Notes: generated by a model not told the origin, from the letters alone. 64,000 nt of DNA from Burkholderia puraquae (GCF_002099195.1 NZ_NBYX01000019.1:62001-126000), one strand, 5' to 3'; positions 27,182-36,970 are shown, counted from the first letter of the stretch. A program made the numbers and translations.

Positions 27182-28285
27182 ATGCTGACTGGAAACATCC
27201 TTACCCCCGACGGCTGGATTCACGGTTCGCTCGACAGCGAGAACGGCCGCATCACGACTCTCGACGGCACGCCCGTCGATCCCGCGAAGAACGACGCGCC
27301 TTACATCCTGCCCGGCTTCATTGACCTGCACGTGCACGGCGGCGGCGGCGCCGACGTGATGGAAGGCGGCGACGCGATCGAGACGATCGCCCGCACGCAC
27401 GCGCAATACGGCACGACGAGCCTGCTCGCGACGACGATGACCGCGCCGCGCGACGAACTGATGAAAGTCGTCGGCAACCTCGGCAGCGTCGCGCGCACCC
27501 GCACGCCGGGCGGCGCGCGCGTGCTCGGCGTGCACCTCGAAGGCCCGTACATCAACCCCGGCAAGCTCGGCGCGCAGCCCGACGCGGCCGTGTCGGCCGT
27601 GCTCGACGAAGTGCTGAAGTACCTGTCGATCGCGCCGATCCGCGTCGTCACGCTCGCGCCGGAAATCGCCGGCCACATCGAGATCATCGGCGAGATGGCC
27701 GCGCGCGGCGTGCGCGTGCAGCTCGGCCATTCGCTCGCGACCTACGACGACGCGGTGGCCGCGCTCAAGCACGGCGCGTGCGGCTTTACGCACCTGTTCA
27801 ACGCGATGTCGCCGCTGCATCACCGCAACCCGGGCCTGGTGGGCGCGGCGCTTGCTCACGCCGAATACGCGGAAATCATCCCCGACCTGCTGCACGTGCA
27901 CCCGGGCGCGATTCGTGCGGCGCTGCGCGCGATCCCGCGCCTGTACGTCGTGACCGACAGCACGTCCGCAACGGGCATGCCCGACGGCGAATACCGGCTC
28001 GGCAGCCAGCACGTGACGAAGTGCCTCGGCGGCGTCCGGCTGGCCGACGGCACGCTCGCCGGCAGCACGCTGACGATGGACCAGGCGCTGCGCAACCTCG
28101 TGTCGCTCGGCCTGCCGATCGACGACGTGTCGAACCGGATGTCGCGCTATGCGGCCGACTACCTCGGCATCGCCGATCGCGGGCGCCTCGCGCGCGGCGC
28201 ATGGGCCGATCTCGCGGTGTTCGATCGCGACCTGAACCTCACCGCGACCTATGTCGAAGGAGAATCGATTGTCGAATATGCTTAA
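27182..28285 (+). CDS. nagA: N-acetylglucosamine-6-phosphate deacetylase
   Basis: 367-aa amidohydrolase that removes acetate from GlcNAc-6-phosphate. Visible motifs: the metal-site HVHGGGGADVMEGG, the catalytic region HLEGPYINPGKLGAQ, LGHSLATYDD, THLFNAMSPLHHRNPG and DSTSATGMPDGEY. The length is normal. ATG 27182 gives the standard N-terminus MLTGNILTPDGW; the frame is open upstream to 27131. Its last bases overlap the start of the SIS-domain gene, showing tight coupling in the operon. Confidence 0.95.
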   Translation: MLTGNILTPDGWIHGSLDSENGRITTLDGTPVDPAKNDAPYILPGFIDLHVHGGGGADVMEGGDAIETIARTHAQYGTTSLLATTMTAPRDELMKVVGNLGSVARTRTPGGARVLGVHLEGPYINPGKLGAQPDAAVSAVLDEVLKYLSIAPIRVVTLAPEIAGHIEIIGEMAARGVRVQLGHSLATYDDAVAALKHGACGFTHLFNAMSPLHHRNPGLVGAALAHAEYAEIIPDLLHVHPGAIRAALRAIPRLYVVTDSTSATGMPDGEYRLGSQHVTKCLGGVRLADGTLAGSTLTMDQALRNLVSLGLPIDDVSNRMSRYAADYLGIADRGRLARGAWADLAVFDRDLNLTATYVEGESIVEYA

Positions 28286-29285
28286 GGAAGCGCGCGAGTC
28301 CGCCCAGGTCGTCGCCGCGCAGATTGCCGACACCACGCGCGTCGAAGCGCTCGCCGGCCAATTGCTCGATCACCCGCCGGCCGTCGCGCTGACGGTCGCG
28401 CGCGGCAGCTCGGATCACGCCGCGAGCTATTTCGCGAGCCTGACGATGAGCCGCCTCGGCGTGCCGGTCGCGTCGCTGCCGATGTCGGTCGCCACGCTGC
28501 AGCAGGCGCCGCTGAAGGTGCAGGACCAGCTCGCGATCGCCTTCTCCCAGTCGGGCAAGAGCCCCGATCTCGTCAATACGATGGCCGCGCTGCGCGAAGC
28601 CGGCGCGCGCACCGTCGCCGCCGTGAACGTGCTGCCGTCGCCGCTCGCCGACGCGTGCGAGCACCAGTTGCCGCTGCTTGCCGGCCCCGAACTGTCGGTG
28701 GCCGCGACGAAGAGCTATATCGCGATGCTGTCGCTGTCCGCGCAGATCGTCGCCTACTGGCAGCGCGACGCCGCGCTGATGACCGCACTGCGCGGCCTGC
28801 CCGACGTGCTCGCGCAGGCAGGCCAGCTCGACTGGTCGCAGGCCGTTGCCGCGCTGGCGGGTGTCGAGCGGATGATCGTGATCGGCCGCGGCCTGGGCCT
28901 CGCGATCGCGCAGGAAGCCGCGCTGAAGCTGAAGGAAACGTCCGGCATCCAGGCCGAGGCGTTCTCGAGCGCCGAAGTCCGTCACGGCCCGATGGAGCTG
29001 ATCGACCGCGACTATCCGCTGCTCGTGTTCGCTCCGCCGGGGCCCGAGCAGGCCGGCCTGCTGCAGCTCGCCGCAGACATGCGCGCCCGCGGCGCCGCCG
29101 TGCTGCTCGCGGCGCCCGCCGGCACGCCCGGCGCGACGCTGCCGCTTGCGCAGTCCGCCCATTCGGCGCTCGACCCGATCGCCGCCATTCTTTCGTTCTA
29201 CGTGATGGCGGCGGATCTCGCCGTCGCGCGCGGCCGCAATCCCGACACGCCGCGCCACCTGAACAAAGTCACCGAAACGCACTGA
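28269..29285 (+). CDS. SIS-domain glucosamine-6-phosphate deaminase (NagB-II type)
   Basis: About 338 aa with two SIS domains and no glutaminase domain, so it is not a full GlmS. Signatures are ARGSSDHAASYF and SQSGKSPDLVNTM in the first domain and GRGLGLAIAQEAALKLKE, then SSAEVRHGP, in the second. In GlcNAc operons this form (NagB-II) deaminates and isomerises GlcN-6-phosphate to fructose-6-phosphate. AGGAG lies six bases before the TTG at 28269. ATG 28278, inside the nagA end, is the alternative. It overlaps nagA by 17 nt. Confidence 0.9.
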   Translation: MSNMLKEARESAQVVAAQIADTTRVEALAGQLLDHPPAVALTVARGSSDHAASYFASLTMSRLGVPVASLPMSVATLQQAPLKVQDQLAIAFSQSGKSPDLVNTMAALREAGARTVAAVNVLPSPLADACEHQLPLLAGPELSVAATKSYIAMLSLSAQIVAYWQRDAALMTALRGLPDVLAQAGQLDWSQAVAALAGVERMIVIGRGLGLAIAQEAALKLKETSGIQAEAFSSAEVRHGPMELIDRDYPLLVFAPPGPEQAGLLQLAADMRARGAAVLLAAPAGTPGATLPLAQSAHSALDPIAAILSFYVMAADLAVARGRNPDTPRHLNKVTETH

Positions 29286-29300
29286 TAGCCGAGACCGCCG

Positions 29301-31883
29301 ATGAGACGCGCCGAGGAGTCCCAGTTGAAGAGCCCCACCCACGATCAGATCGTCCTGCTTGCCCCGCTGACGGGGCCGATCGTCGCGCTGGCCGACGTGC
29401 CCGATCCGGTGTTCTCCGGCGGGATGTTCGGCGACGGCATCGGCATCGACCCGCTCGCGGGCCAGCTCGTCGCGCCGTGCGCGGGCGTCGTGTCGCATCT
29501 CGCGCGCACGGGCCACGCGGTGACGATCACGACGCCGCAAGGCGCGGAAGTGCTGCTCCATATCGGCATCGACACCGTGGAGCTGAACGGGCAGGGCTTC
29601 ATCGCGCACGTCGAGGCCGGCGCGCGTGTCGAGGCTGGCGCGCTGCTGATCGAGTTCGACCAGGACGCGGTGGCGCGCAGCGCGCATTCGCTCGTGTCGG
29701 TGATCGCGATCGCGAACTCGGATGCGTTCGAAGTCGTGGATCGCGCCAGCGGCTTCGCGACGGCCGGCAAGACGCCGCTGCTCGCGCTGCGCGGCAAGGG
29801 CGAAGCGGCCGTGCAGGCGGCGCAAACCGGCGCCGCGGCGCACAACGAAGTGCGCCGTGAAATCGTGCTGGCGCAGCCGGGCGGCCTGCATGCGCGGCCG
29901 GCCGCGCGGGCGCGTGAAGCCGTGCGCGGGTTCGACGCGACCGTCGACGTGCTGTTCGACGGCCGCAAGGCGTCGATCGCGAGCGTCGTCGGCCTGCTCG
30001 GCCTCGGCGCCGGCGAAGGTGCGACGGTCGAACTGGTCGGCCGTGGCGCGCATGCGCAGCAGGCCGTCGATGCGGTCGAGCACGAGCTGCTGCGCGAAGC
30101 GCACGGCGAAGTCGAGGAACAACCGGCGCGGCTGAAGTCGCCCGCGCCGCAGACGGTCGCGCGCAATGTCGGTGCACCCGTCGATCCGAACACGCTCGCG
30201 GGCGTGTGCGCGGCGCCCGGCATCGCGGTCGGCACGCTGGTGCGCCTCGACGATGCGGAAATCGTGCCGCCCGAGCAGGCTGCCGGCACGCCGGCCACGG
30301 AAAGCCGCCAGCTCGACCAGGCGCTGAAGGCGGTCGACGCCGAACTCGACGAAACGGTGCGTAACGCATCGGCACGCGGCGCGGTCGGTGAAGCGGGCAT
30401 CTTCGCGGTGCACCGCGTGCTGCTCGAAGACCCGACGCTGATCGACGCGGCGCGCGACCTGATCAGCCTCGGCAAGAGCGCGGGCTTCGCATGGCGCGCG
30501 ACGATTCGCACGCAGATCGACACGCTGTCGAAGCTCGACGATACGCTGCTCGCCGAACGCGCAGCCGACCTGCGCGACATCGAGAAGCGCGTGCTGCGCG
30601 CGCTCGGTCATACGAACGGCGCTGCGCGTGCGCTGCCCGACGAGGCCGTGCTCGCGGCCGAGGAATTCACGCCGTCCGACCTGTCGTCGCTCGATCGCCA
30701 GCGCGTGACCGCGCTCGTGATGGCGCGCGGCGGCGCGACGTCGCACGCGGCGATCATCGCGCGGCAGCTCGGCATTCCGGCGCTGGTCGCGGTCGGCGAT
30801 GCGCTGTACGCGATTCCGGACGGCACGCAGGTCGTCGTCGATGCGAGCGCGGGCCGGCTCGAACACGCACCGACCGCGCTCGACGTCGAGCGCGCGCGGC
30901 ACGAGCGCCAGCGCCTGGACGGCGTGCGCGAAGCGAACCGGCAACTGGCGGGCGAAGCGGCCGCGACGGTCGACGGCCGCGCGATCGAGGTCGCCGCGAA
31001 CATCGCGACGCTCGACGACGCGAACACCGCGGTCGACAACGGCGCGGACTCGGTCGGCCTGCTGCGTACCGAACTGATGTTCATCCATCGCCAGGTCGCG
31101 CCGACGGTCGTCGAGCACCAGCAGAGCTACCAGTCGATCGTCGACGCGTTGCAGGGCCGCACGGCGATCATCCGCACGCTCGACGTCGGCGCCGACAAGG
31201 AAGTCGACTACCTGACGCTGCCGCCCGAACCGAACCCGGCGCTCGGCCTGCGCGGCATCCGTCTCGCGCAGGTGCGCCCCGATCTGCTCGACGATCAGTT
31301 GCAGGGCCTGCTCGCGGTGAAGCCGTTCGGCGCGGTGCGCATCCTGCTGCCGATGGTGACGGATGCGGGCGAGCTCGTGCGGCTGCGCAAGCGCATCGAC
31401 GAATTCGCGCGCGCGCAGGGCCGCACCGAGCCGATCGAGGTCGGCGTGATGATCGAGGTGCCGTCGGCCGCGCTGCTGGCCGACCAGCTCGCGCAGCACG
31501 CGGATTTCCTGTCGATCGGCACCAACGACCTGACGCAGTACACGCTCGCGATGGATCGCTGCCAGGCCGACCTGGCCGCGCAATCCGACGGCCTGCATCC
31601 GGCCGTGCTGCGCCTGATCGACATCGCGGTGCGCGGTGCCGCGAAGCACGGCAAGTGGGTCGGCGTGTGCGGCGCGCTCGGCGGCGATCCGCTCGCGGTG
31701 CCGATCCTGGTTGGCCTCGGCGTGACCGAGCTGTCGGTCGACCCCGTATCGGTGCCGGGCATCAAGGCGCGTGTGCGCCGTCTCGATTACCAGTTGTGCC
31801 GTCAGCGCGCGCAGGATCTGCTCGCGCTCGATTCGGCACAGGCGGTAAGGGCAGCAAGCCGCGAGGTCTGGCCGCTCGACTGA
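29301..31883 (+). CDS. PTS multiphosphoryl transfer protein: EIIA(Glc)-HPr-EI fusion
   Basis: 860-aa fusion carrying the whole soluble phosphate relay for the GlcNAc PTS. EIIA(Glc) domain about residues 10-165 (active His in VLLHIGIDTVELNG); HPr about residues 185-275 (QPGGLHARPAARAREAV); enzyme I from about residue 300 (active His in GGATSHAAIIARQLGIPAL, PEP-site NDLTQYTLAMDR, and GVCGALGGDP near the end). It transfers phosphate from PEP to the IIB domain of the downstream transporter. A TTG at 29325 with GAGGAG six bases upstream is a strong alternative start. It lies 15 nt after the SIS gene. Confidence 0.96.
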   Translation: MRRAEESQLKSPTHDQIVLLAPLTGPIVALADVPDPVFSGGMFGDGIGIDPLAGQLVAPCAGVVSHLARTGHAVTITTPQGAEVLLHIGIDTVELNGQGFIAHVEAGARVEAGALLIEFDQDAVARSAHSLVSVIAIANSDAFEVVDRASGFATAGKTPLLALRGKGEAAVQAAQTGAAAHNEVRREIVLAQPGGLHARPAARAREAVRGFDATVDVLFDGRKASIASVVGLLGLGAGEGATVELVGRGAHAQQAVDAVEHELLREAHGEVEEQPARLKSPAPQTVARNVGAPVDPNTLAGVCAAPGIAVGTLVRLDDAEIVPPEQAAGTPATESRQLDQALKAVDAELDETVRNASARGAVGEAGIFAVHRVLLEDPTLIDAARDLISLGKSAGFAWRATIRTQIDTLSKLDDTLLAERAADLRDIEKRVLRALGHTNGAARALPDEAVLAAEEFTPSDLSSLDRQRVTALVMARGGATSHAAIIARQLGIPALVAVGDALYAIPDGTQVVVDASAGRLEHAPTALDVERARHERQRLDGVREANRQLAGEAAATVDGRAIEVAANIATLDDANTAVDNGADSVGLLRTELMFIHRQVAPTVVEHQQSYQSIVDALQGRTAIIRTLDVGADKEVDYLTLPPEPNPALGLRGIRLAQVRPDLLDDQLQGLLAVKPFGAVRILLPMVTDAGELVRLRKRIDEFARAQGRTEPIEVGVMIEVPSAALLADQLAQHADFLSIGTNDLTQYTLAMDRCQADLAAQSDGLHPAVLRLIDIAVRGAAKHGKWVGVCGALGGDPLAVPILVGLGVTELSVDPVSVPGIKARVRRLDYQLCRQRAQDLLALDSAQAVRAASREVWPLD

Positions 31884-31970
31884 GCGTCGACGGCAGGTTC
31901 GCGACCGGTTTCACGACGAAAGCCATTAGGTCAACGACGATTAACGACGAGACAAGGATTGGAGGACTGA

Positions 31971-33740
31971 ATGAACGGGAATCCGTTTCTGAAAATACAG
32001 GGCCTGGGCCGGGCACTGATGCTGCCGATCGCGGTATTGCCGGTCGCCGGCATCCTGCTGCGACTCGGCCAGCCGGACGTGTTCAACATCAAGATGATCG
32101 CCGACGCCGGCGGTGCGATCTTCGACAACCTGCCGCTGCTGTTCGCGATCGGCGTGGCGGTCGGTTTCGCGAAGGACAACAACGGCGTGGCTGCGCTCGC
32201 GGGCGCGATCGGCTACCTGATCGAAACCGCGATCATGAAGGACATCGATCCCAAGCTGAACATGGGCGTGCTGTCCGGGATCATCGCGGGTGTGGTCGCG
32301 GGGCTGCTGTACAACCGCTATAAAGACATCAAGCTGCCGGACTACCTCGCGTTCTTCGGCGGCAAACGGTTCGTGCCGATCATCACGGGCCTGGTCTGCG
32401 TGATACTCGGCATCGCGTTCGGGTACGTCTGGCAGCCGGTCCAGCATCTGATCGACGCGGCCGGCCAGTGGCTGACGACGGCGGGCGCGATCGGTGCGTT
32501 CGTGTTCGGCTTCCTGAACCGCCTGCTGCTCGTCACGGGCCTGCACCACATCATCAACTCGCTCGCGTGGTTCGTGTTCGGCAACTTTACGCCGCCGGCG
32601 GGCGGCGAGATCGTGCACGGCGACCTGCACCGCTTCTTCGCGGGCGACCCGACCGCGGGCACCTTCATGGCCGGCTTCTTCCCGATCATGATGTTCGGCC
32701 TGCCGGCTGCGTGCCTGGCGATGCTGCACGAAGCGCCGAAGGAGCGCCGCGCGATGGTCGGCGGCCTGCTGTTCTCGATGGCGCTGACGTCGTTCCTGAC
32801 CGGCGTGACCGAGCCGATCGAATTCAGCTTCATGTTCCTCGCACCGGTGCTGTACGTGATCCACGCGGTGCTGACGGGGCTGTCGCTCGCGATCTGCCAG
32901 ATCCTCGGCGTGAAGCTCGGTTTCACGTTCTCGGCCGGCGCGATCGACTACGTGCTGAACTACGGGCTGTCGACGAAGGGCTGGATCGCGATCCCGCTCG
33001 GCATCGCATACGGCGCTGCGTACTACGGGCTGTTCCGCTTCTTCATCCGCAAGTTCAACATGGCAACGCCGGGCCGTGAGCCGGCATCGGCCGATGCGGC
33101 CGCGGAATCGTACGCATCGGGCGGCTTCGTCGCGCCGGCTGCCGGCGCTGCTGCCGCTGCACCGCGCGCGCAGCGCTACATCGCCGCGCTCGGCGGGGCA
33201 GGCAACCTGTCGGTCGTCGACGCATGCACGACGCGCCTGCGCCTGACCGTCGTCGATCCGGAGAAGATCTCGGAGCCGGAACTGAAGTCGATCGGCGCGC
33301 GCGGCGTGCTCAAGCGCGGCGGCAACAGCGTGCAGGTGATCATCGGGCCCGAGGCCGACATCATTGCCGACGAGATGCGTGCGGCGATTGGCAGCGGCGC
33401 AGCAGGCGCAGCATCGACGTCGACGGCGACGGCCGCCGCTGCACAGCCCGTCACCGGTGCGGCCGCCGGCCCGCTCGATCCGGAGCCGGCGCGCTGGCTC
33501 GCGGTGTTCGGCGGCGCGACCAACGTTGCTTCGCTCGACGCGATCGCGACCACGCGCCTGCGTGTGGTCGTGCGCGATCCGTCGGCGGTCGATCGCGACC
33601 GTCTCGGTGCGCTCGACGTCGCGTGGGTGTCGCTCGACACGTTCCACATCGTCTGCGGCAACGCGGCAGCACGCTATGCCGAACAGCTCGGCGCGCGCCT
33701 GCCGCCGTCGGGCAGCGGGGCGGCCGCACAACCGGCCTGA
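31971..33740 (+). CDS. nagE: GlcNAc-specific PTS transporter, EIICBB
   Basis: 589-aa membrane transporter that takes up and phosphorylates GlcNAc. The IIC domain (about residues 1-365) is polytopic with the signature GVTEPIEFSFMFLAPV. A first IIB domain (about residues 400-470) has its phosphorylatable cysteine in DACTTRLRL. A second IIB-like domain (about residues 505-585) reads LDAIATTRLRVVV and has lost the cysteine. The EIIA it needs is supplied by the fusion protein encoded 87 nt upstream. Substrate is inferred from nagA and the deaminase in the same operon. Confidence 0.94.
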   Translation: MNGNPFLKIQGLGRALMLPIAVLPVAGILLRLGQPDVFNIKMIADAGGAIFDNLPLLFAIGVAVGFAKDNNGVAALAGAIGYLIETAIMKDIDPKLNMGVLSGIIAGVVAGLLYNRYKDIKLPDYLAFFGGKRFVPIITGLVCVILGIAFGYVWQPVQHLIDAAGQWLTTAGAIGAFVFGFLNRLLLVTGLHHIINSLAWFVFGNFTPPAGGEIVHGDLHRFFAGDPTAGTFMAGFFPIMMFGLPAACLAMLHEAPKERRAMVGGLLFSMALTSFLTGVTEPIEFSFMFLAPVLYVIHAVLTGLSLAICQILGVKLGFTFSAGAIDYVLNYGLSTKGWIAIPLGIAYGAAYYGLFRFFIRKFNMATPGREPASADAAAESYASGGFVAPAAGAAAAAPRAQRYIAALGGAGNLSVVDACTTRLRLTVVDPEKISEPELKSIGARGVLKRGGNSVQVIIGPEADIIADEMRAAIGSGAAGAASTSTATAAAAQPVTGAAAGPLDPEPARWLAVFGGATNVASLDAIATTRLRVVVRDPSAVDRDRLGALDVAWVSLDTFHIVCGNAAARYAEQLGARLPPSGSGAAAQPA

Positions 33741-33793
33741 TGCGATGAAGCCGGCCTGATTCGCGATGCGGGTTCGGGCCGGCCGGCAAAACG

Positions 33794-33826
33794 AAAACGG
33801 CTTGCGATGCGTCGCAAGCCGTTTTT
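33794..33826 (+). terminator. terminator after the GlcNAc operon
   Basis: Perfect 14-bp stem AAAACGGCTTGCGA / TCGCAAGCCGTTTT with loop TGCG and a T-run. Its A-rich left flank lets it work from both sides, between nagE and the convergent hexosaminidase gene. Confidence 0.9.
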
Positions 33827-33898
33827 CCTTGGTGCGGGCGATGGCGCGATGCGTCCGCCTGCATCGCGCCATCGCCCAGCCATTCACCGATCAGCCGT

Positions 33899-36382
33899 TC
33901 ACGGATTCGTCAGCGTGAAGGTCGGCTTCCGGTAGCCGACGCCGGCCCGGTCGAGCTTCGGCAATTCGCGTTGCGTGAGCAGCGTCGCGAAGCCGGCCCA
34001 GTCGCGCTGCAGCGCGGCCGTGTCGACGTGATGCGTGTCGCCGCGCTTGAAGCGCACGCCGGCCGCATACGGCAGCTCCCAGTCGGCCCGGTGCCATGCG
34101 CGCTCGGCGAGCGCGAGCAGCCGCGGATAGGCCATGTATTCGAGGAAGGTGTCGTTGCGCATCACCTCGCCCCACGCCTGCCCCTGCATGCCTTCGATGC
34201 GCGGCGCGGGGCCCGTGCCCGTCACTTCGAACGCGTTGCCGTCACGGTCGCCCATCACTTCGGCGTTCTGCGGCAGGTTTTCGGGCGCGAGCGAGAACAC
34301 CTTGTACTCGTCCGTCGCGTGCGAGCCCCAGTAGTAGCCGCGCTCGCGCGGGTTGAGCGTGTACGGGAAGTCGAAGTACAGGTAGTCGGGCAGTGCGAGC
34401 ACCGTCAGGTAGCCCTTGCCGCTCAGGTCGCGCGCGCTGTCCGATGCGCCCCAGAAGATCGTGTCCCACAGCGACACCATCACGTGGCGCGTGCTGAAGT
34501 CCTGCGGCCCGTTCGCATGCTTGATGCCGTCCTGCCACGCGGCCATCGTGTCGATCCCGTTCGCGCTGACTGCCGCGCTCACCTGTTGCGCGAAACGCGT
34601 CGGCAGCGCGTCGATCGACTTGATCTCGCCGCGCTGGAGCAGCGCCATGCACGCGGGCGAGCGCGCCCACGGCTTGTCCTGCGCGGCGAGATCGATGCGC
34701 CCCTTGTTCGGGTCGGTGCCGTTCAGCGCCTGGAAGCCCCCGCCGAGGAAGATGTTCTTCGCCTCGTCGCCACCGTAGTGCCAGGTGCGCAGCGGCGCCT
34801 GCGCGTCCGCATGCATCGCGGCGATCTCGCGGATCACCTTCGACGCGAAATTGAGCGCGCCCGGCACGCACGGGTTCAGGTCGCTGCGCCGGTCGTAGAA
34901 CTGCACCGTCGTCAGGTTCGACGTGTCCTGCGGATCGAGCAGCCGGTATGCGTTCGCTTCCTGCTCGCGGCCGGCCGCATGCAGCCGCTTGTAACGTGCC
35001 TCCATCGTCACGACGGCCGCGCGCGCATGCGCGGGCATGTCGATTTCAGGGATGATCTCGACGAAATGCGCGGCCGCGTAGCGCACGAGCGCCACGTAGT
35101 CGTCGCGGGTCAGGTAGCCGCCGCCCGAGCGGTTGTCCGGGCCGGAGCCGAGTTGCGGCAGCAGGCAGCGCGTCTCGCCTGGATCGTGGCAGCGGCGTGA
35201 GCCGATCTCGGTCAGCTCGGGCAGGCCGGGAATCTCGATGCGCCAGCCTTCGTCGTCGGACAGATGCAGGTGCAGGCGGTTGAGCTTGTATGCGCTCATC
35301 TGGTCGATCAGGCGGCGCAGCGTCGCCGGGTGCTTGAAGTTGCGCGCGAGATCGACGTGCATCCCGCGATGCGTGAAGCGCGGCGCATCCTCGACGAGCA
35401 TCGCCGGGATCGGGCCGCCGCCGGCGGGCACGAGCGAGTAGAGCGTCTGCACGCCGTAGTAGAGGCCGGCGCGATCGTACGCTTCGATGAACGCGCCGCG
35501 CGGCCCGATGGCGAGCCGGTAGCCGCCCGGCGTCGCGATGTCGGCCGGCAGCCGGCGCGGCGCGACTACGCCCCATACCGGCACGCGCGCGCCGTCGAGC
35601 CCGAGGGTCGCCGCGCGTTCGCGCAGCGCCGCGACCTGCGCGTCCGGCAGGTTCGGCAGCGTGAGCTCGACGCCGCGCAGGTCGAGCGTGCCTGGCAGCG
35701 GCTGCTCGCGCTTCACGCTCGGCAAGGCACGGCTGGCGTCGGGCCGCGCGGCCACGGGCGGCGCATTGCCGGTCGAGTTGTTCTGCGCGTCGGCCGGCAG
35801 CGATTCGACGTAGCGCAGCTCGTCGTCGGTGTCGTTGTAGCGGAGCACGGCGGGCGGCGCGCCATCGACGACCACATACGGGCGCGGAATCACGTCGCTG
35901 TAGCGCAGCAGCCAGTATTCGGCGACGAACGGCAGCTCGATGCGCTCGCCCGGTGCAAGCCGCACCGAACCCGGTTGCGGCGTCAGTTCGTACAGGTCGC
36001 CGGTGAGCCGCCGCAGCGCGAAGCCTGGACGATCGATCCGCAGCAGGCGTCGGATGCTGTGCAGGTAGAGCTTCCAGCCGCCGTCGGCGATCGCCTGGTG
36101 GCCGCGGTTCTGCAGGATCAGGCGACCCGTCGCACAGGCCGCGCCGTCGGCGCCGAGATCGGCGCACGGCACGCCGGCCGCGGCCGCGTGATTGTTGTCG
36201 ACGGCGACGCGCAATGCGAGGCCGTTCGACAGCCGCGCCGCGAGATCGGCCGGCGGCGCGGGTGGACGGACGGCGCCGGCCGCCGCGACCACAGCACTCG
36301 ACGCCGGCGGCGCGCCGAGCGCGACCGGCGACAGTGCCGCGACCAGCAGGCCGGCAAACAGGGTAGGCAAGGTTCGGTTCAT
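33899..36382 (-). CDS. secreted beta-N-acetylhexosaminidase (chitobiase, GH20)
   Basis: 827-aa family 20 glycoside hydrolase with a signal peptide (about residues 1-23). Layout: an N-terminal chitobiase carbohydrate-binding-like domain (about residues 45-190), a GH20b-like domain (about residues 230-330), then the catalytic barrel from RFTHRGMHVDLARNF (about residue 350), with HYGGDEAKN (Asp-Glu catalytic pair near residues 538-539) and a C-terminal region with GMQGQAWGEVMRND. It releases GlcNAc from chitooligosaccharides or peptidoglycan fragments outside the cytoplasm, feeding the convergent GlcNAc PTS operon. A promoter with similar ATACCA half-sites lies far upstream. Confidence 0.93.
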   Translation of the reverse strand: MNRTLPTLFAGLLVAALSPVALGAPPASSAVVAAAGAVRPPAPPADLAARLSNGLALRVAVDNNHAAAAGVPCADLGADGAACATGRLILQNRGHQAIADGGWKLYLHSIRRLLRIDRPGFALRRLTGDLYELTPQPGSVRLAPGERIELPFVAEYWLLRYSDVIPRPYVVVDGAPPAVLRYNDTDDELRYVESLPADAQNNSTGNAPPVAARPDASRALPSVKREQPLPGTLDLRGVELTLPNLPDAQVAALRERAATLGLDGARVPVWGVVAPRRLPADIATPGGYRLAIGPRGAFIEAYDRAGLYYGVQTLYSLVPAGGGPIPAMLVEDAPRFTHRGMHVDLARNFKHPATLRRLIDQMSAYKLNRLHLHLSDDEGWRIEIPGLPELTEIGSRRCHDPGETRCLLPQLGSGPDNRSGGGYLTRDDYVALVRYAAAHFVEIIPEIDMPAHARAAVVTMEARYKRLHAAGREQEANAYRLLDPQDTSNLTTVQFYDRRSDLNPCVPGALNFASKVIREIAAMHADAQAPLRTWHYGGDEAKNIFLGGGFQALNGTDPNKGRIDLAAQDKPWARSPACMALLQRGEIKSIDALPTRFAQQVSAAVSANGIDTMAAWQDGIKHANGPQDFSTRHVMVSLWDTIFWGASDSARDLSGKGYLTVLALPDYLYFDFPYTLNPRERGYYWGSHATDEYKVFSLAPENLPQNAEVMGDRDGNAFEVTGTGPAPRIEGMQGQAWGEVMRNDTFLEYMAYPRLLALAERAWHRADWELPYAAGVRFKRGDTHHVDTAALQRDWAGFATLLTQRELPKLDRAGVGYRKPTFTLTNP

Positions 36383-36907
36383 GCGGACTCCTGAGAAAAA
36401 GGGGGCATAGCGGCGTCGTGGGATGACGTCGCTGCAGGCGGGTCTTTCAACGGAGCTGCGGGGACAACAGGGTGCGCGGGCGATGGGGCTGCCCCGCGCG
36501 CAGTCGGCACGCGGGCGCGTGCGTTACGGAACGGGTGGCGGGCAGGTGTGCCGGTCGGATCGGCGCGGGCGGGTGCGCGTCTTCATCGGCGGCGCACGGC
36601 AGCGGCGGGCGTCGCGGGCGCAGCGGGTGTGGCGGCGCGCCCGGTGGCAATGCCGCGCGCGCGACCTGCTCGGACGATGATGGCGCCGCTCGCCAGCGAC
36701 GCGCAACCGGCCGCCGCATGCCGACGGCGAGACGGCGCGCAAGCGCGCGACACATACGGGATTCGCATGTCTCCCCCACCCAGATGGAATAGGCCTGTCA
36801 GCGGCCGTGTCCAAAGATCTTATGAAACCTTTTATTGGTATTCAAGTGGTATCAATCTGGCGCTAAATTGGCATCGGTATGCCGGGCCTGTCCGGCCGGC
36901 CGGGGCG
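36383..36907. other. intergenic region upstream of the hexosaminidase gene
   Basis: No supportable gene in 525 nt. Several short GC-rich frames are present on both strands but show no recognisable protein. The only structure seen is the promoter and operator-like block at 36817-36853 near its right end, implying a leader of roughly 430 nt for the hexosaminidase transcript if that promoter is used. Confidence 0.5.
36817..36853 (-). promoter_or_regulatory. candidate hexosaminidase promoter with ATACCA operator half-sites
   Basis: Reading the minus strand: -35 TTGAAT (36840-36845), a 17-base spacer and -10 TAAGAT (36817-36822). The -35 is flanked by GATACCACTT and ATACCAAT (36834-36853), similar to the ATACCAGT half-sites before the GntR regulator at 26262. 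Co-regulation with the GlcNAc operon is an inference; the arrangement here is closer to a direct than an inverted repeat. Confidence 0.45.
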
Positions 36908-36934
36908 AAAAAAAACCTCGCGCGAGGCGAGGTT
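36908..36934 (-). terminator. terminator of the cydPABX operon
   Basis: On the minus strand AACCTCGC-loop-GCGAGGTT is followed by a run of eight T, 37 nt after the cydX stop. Confidence 0.9.
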
Positions 36935-36970
36935 CCTTCCGGACGGCGGCCGCGTGATCGGCCGTACGCG

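Noticed and set aside
28239-31649. 1136-codon minus-strand frame opposite the SIS and PTS fusion genes
   Set aside because: Arg/Asp/His-rich antisense shadow. The plus-strand genes are complete with catalytic motifs.
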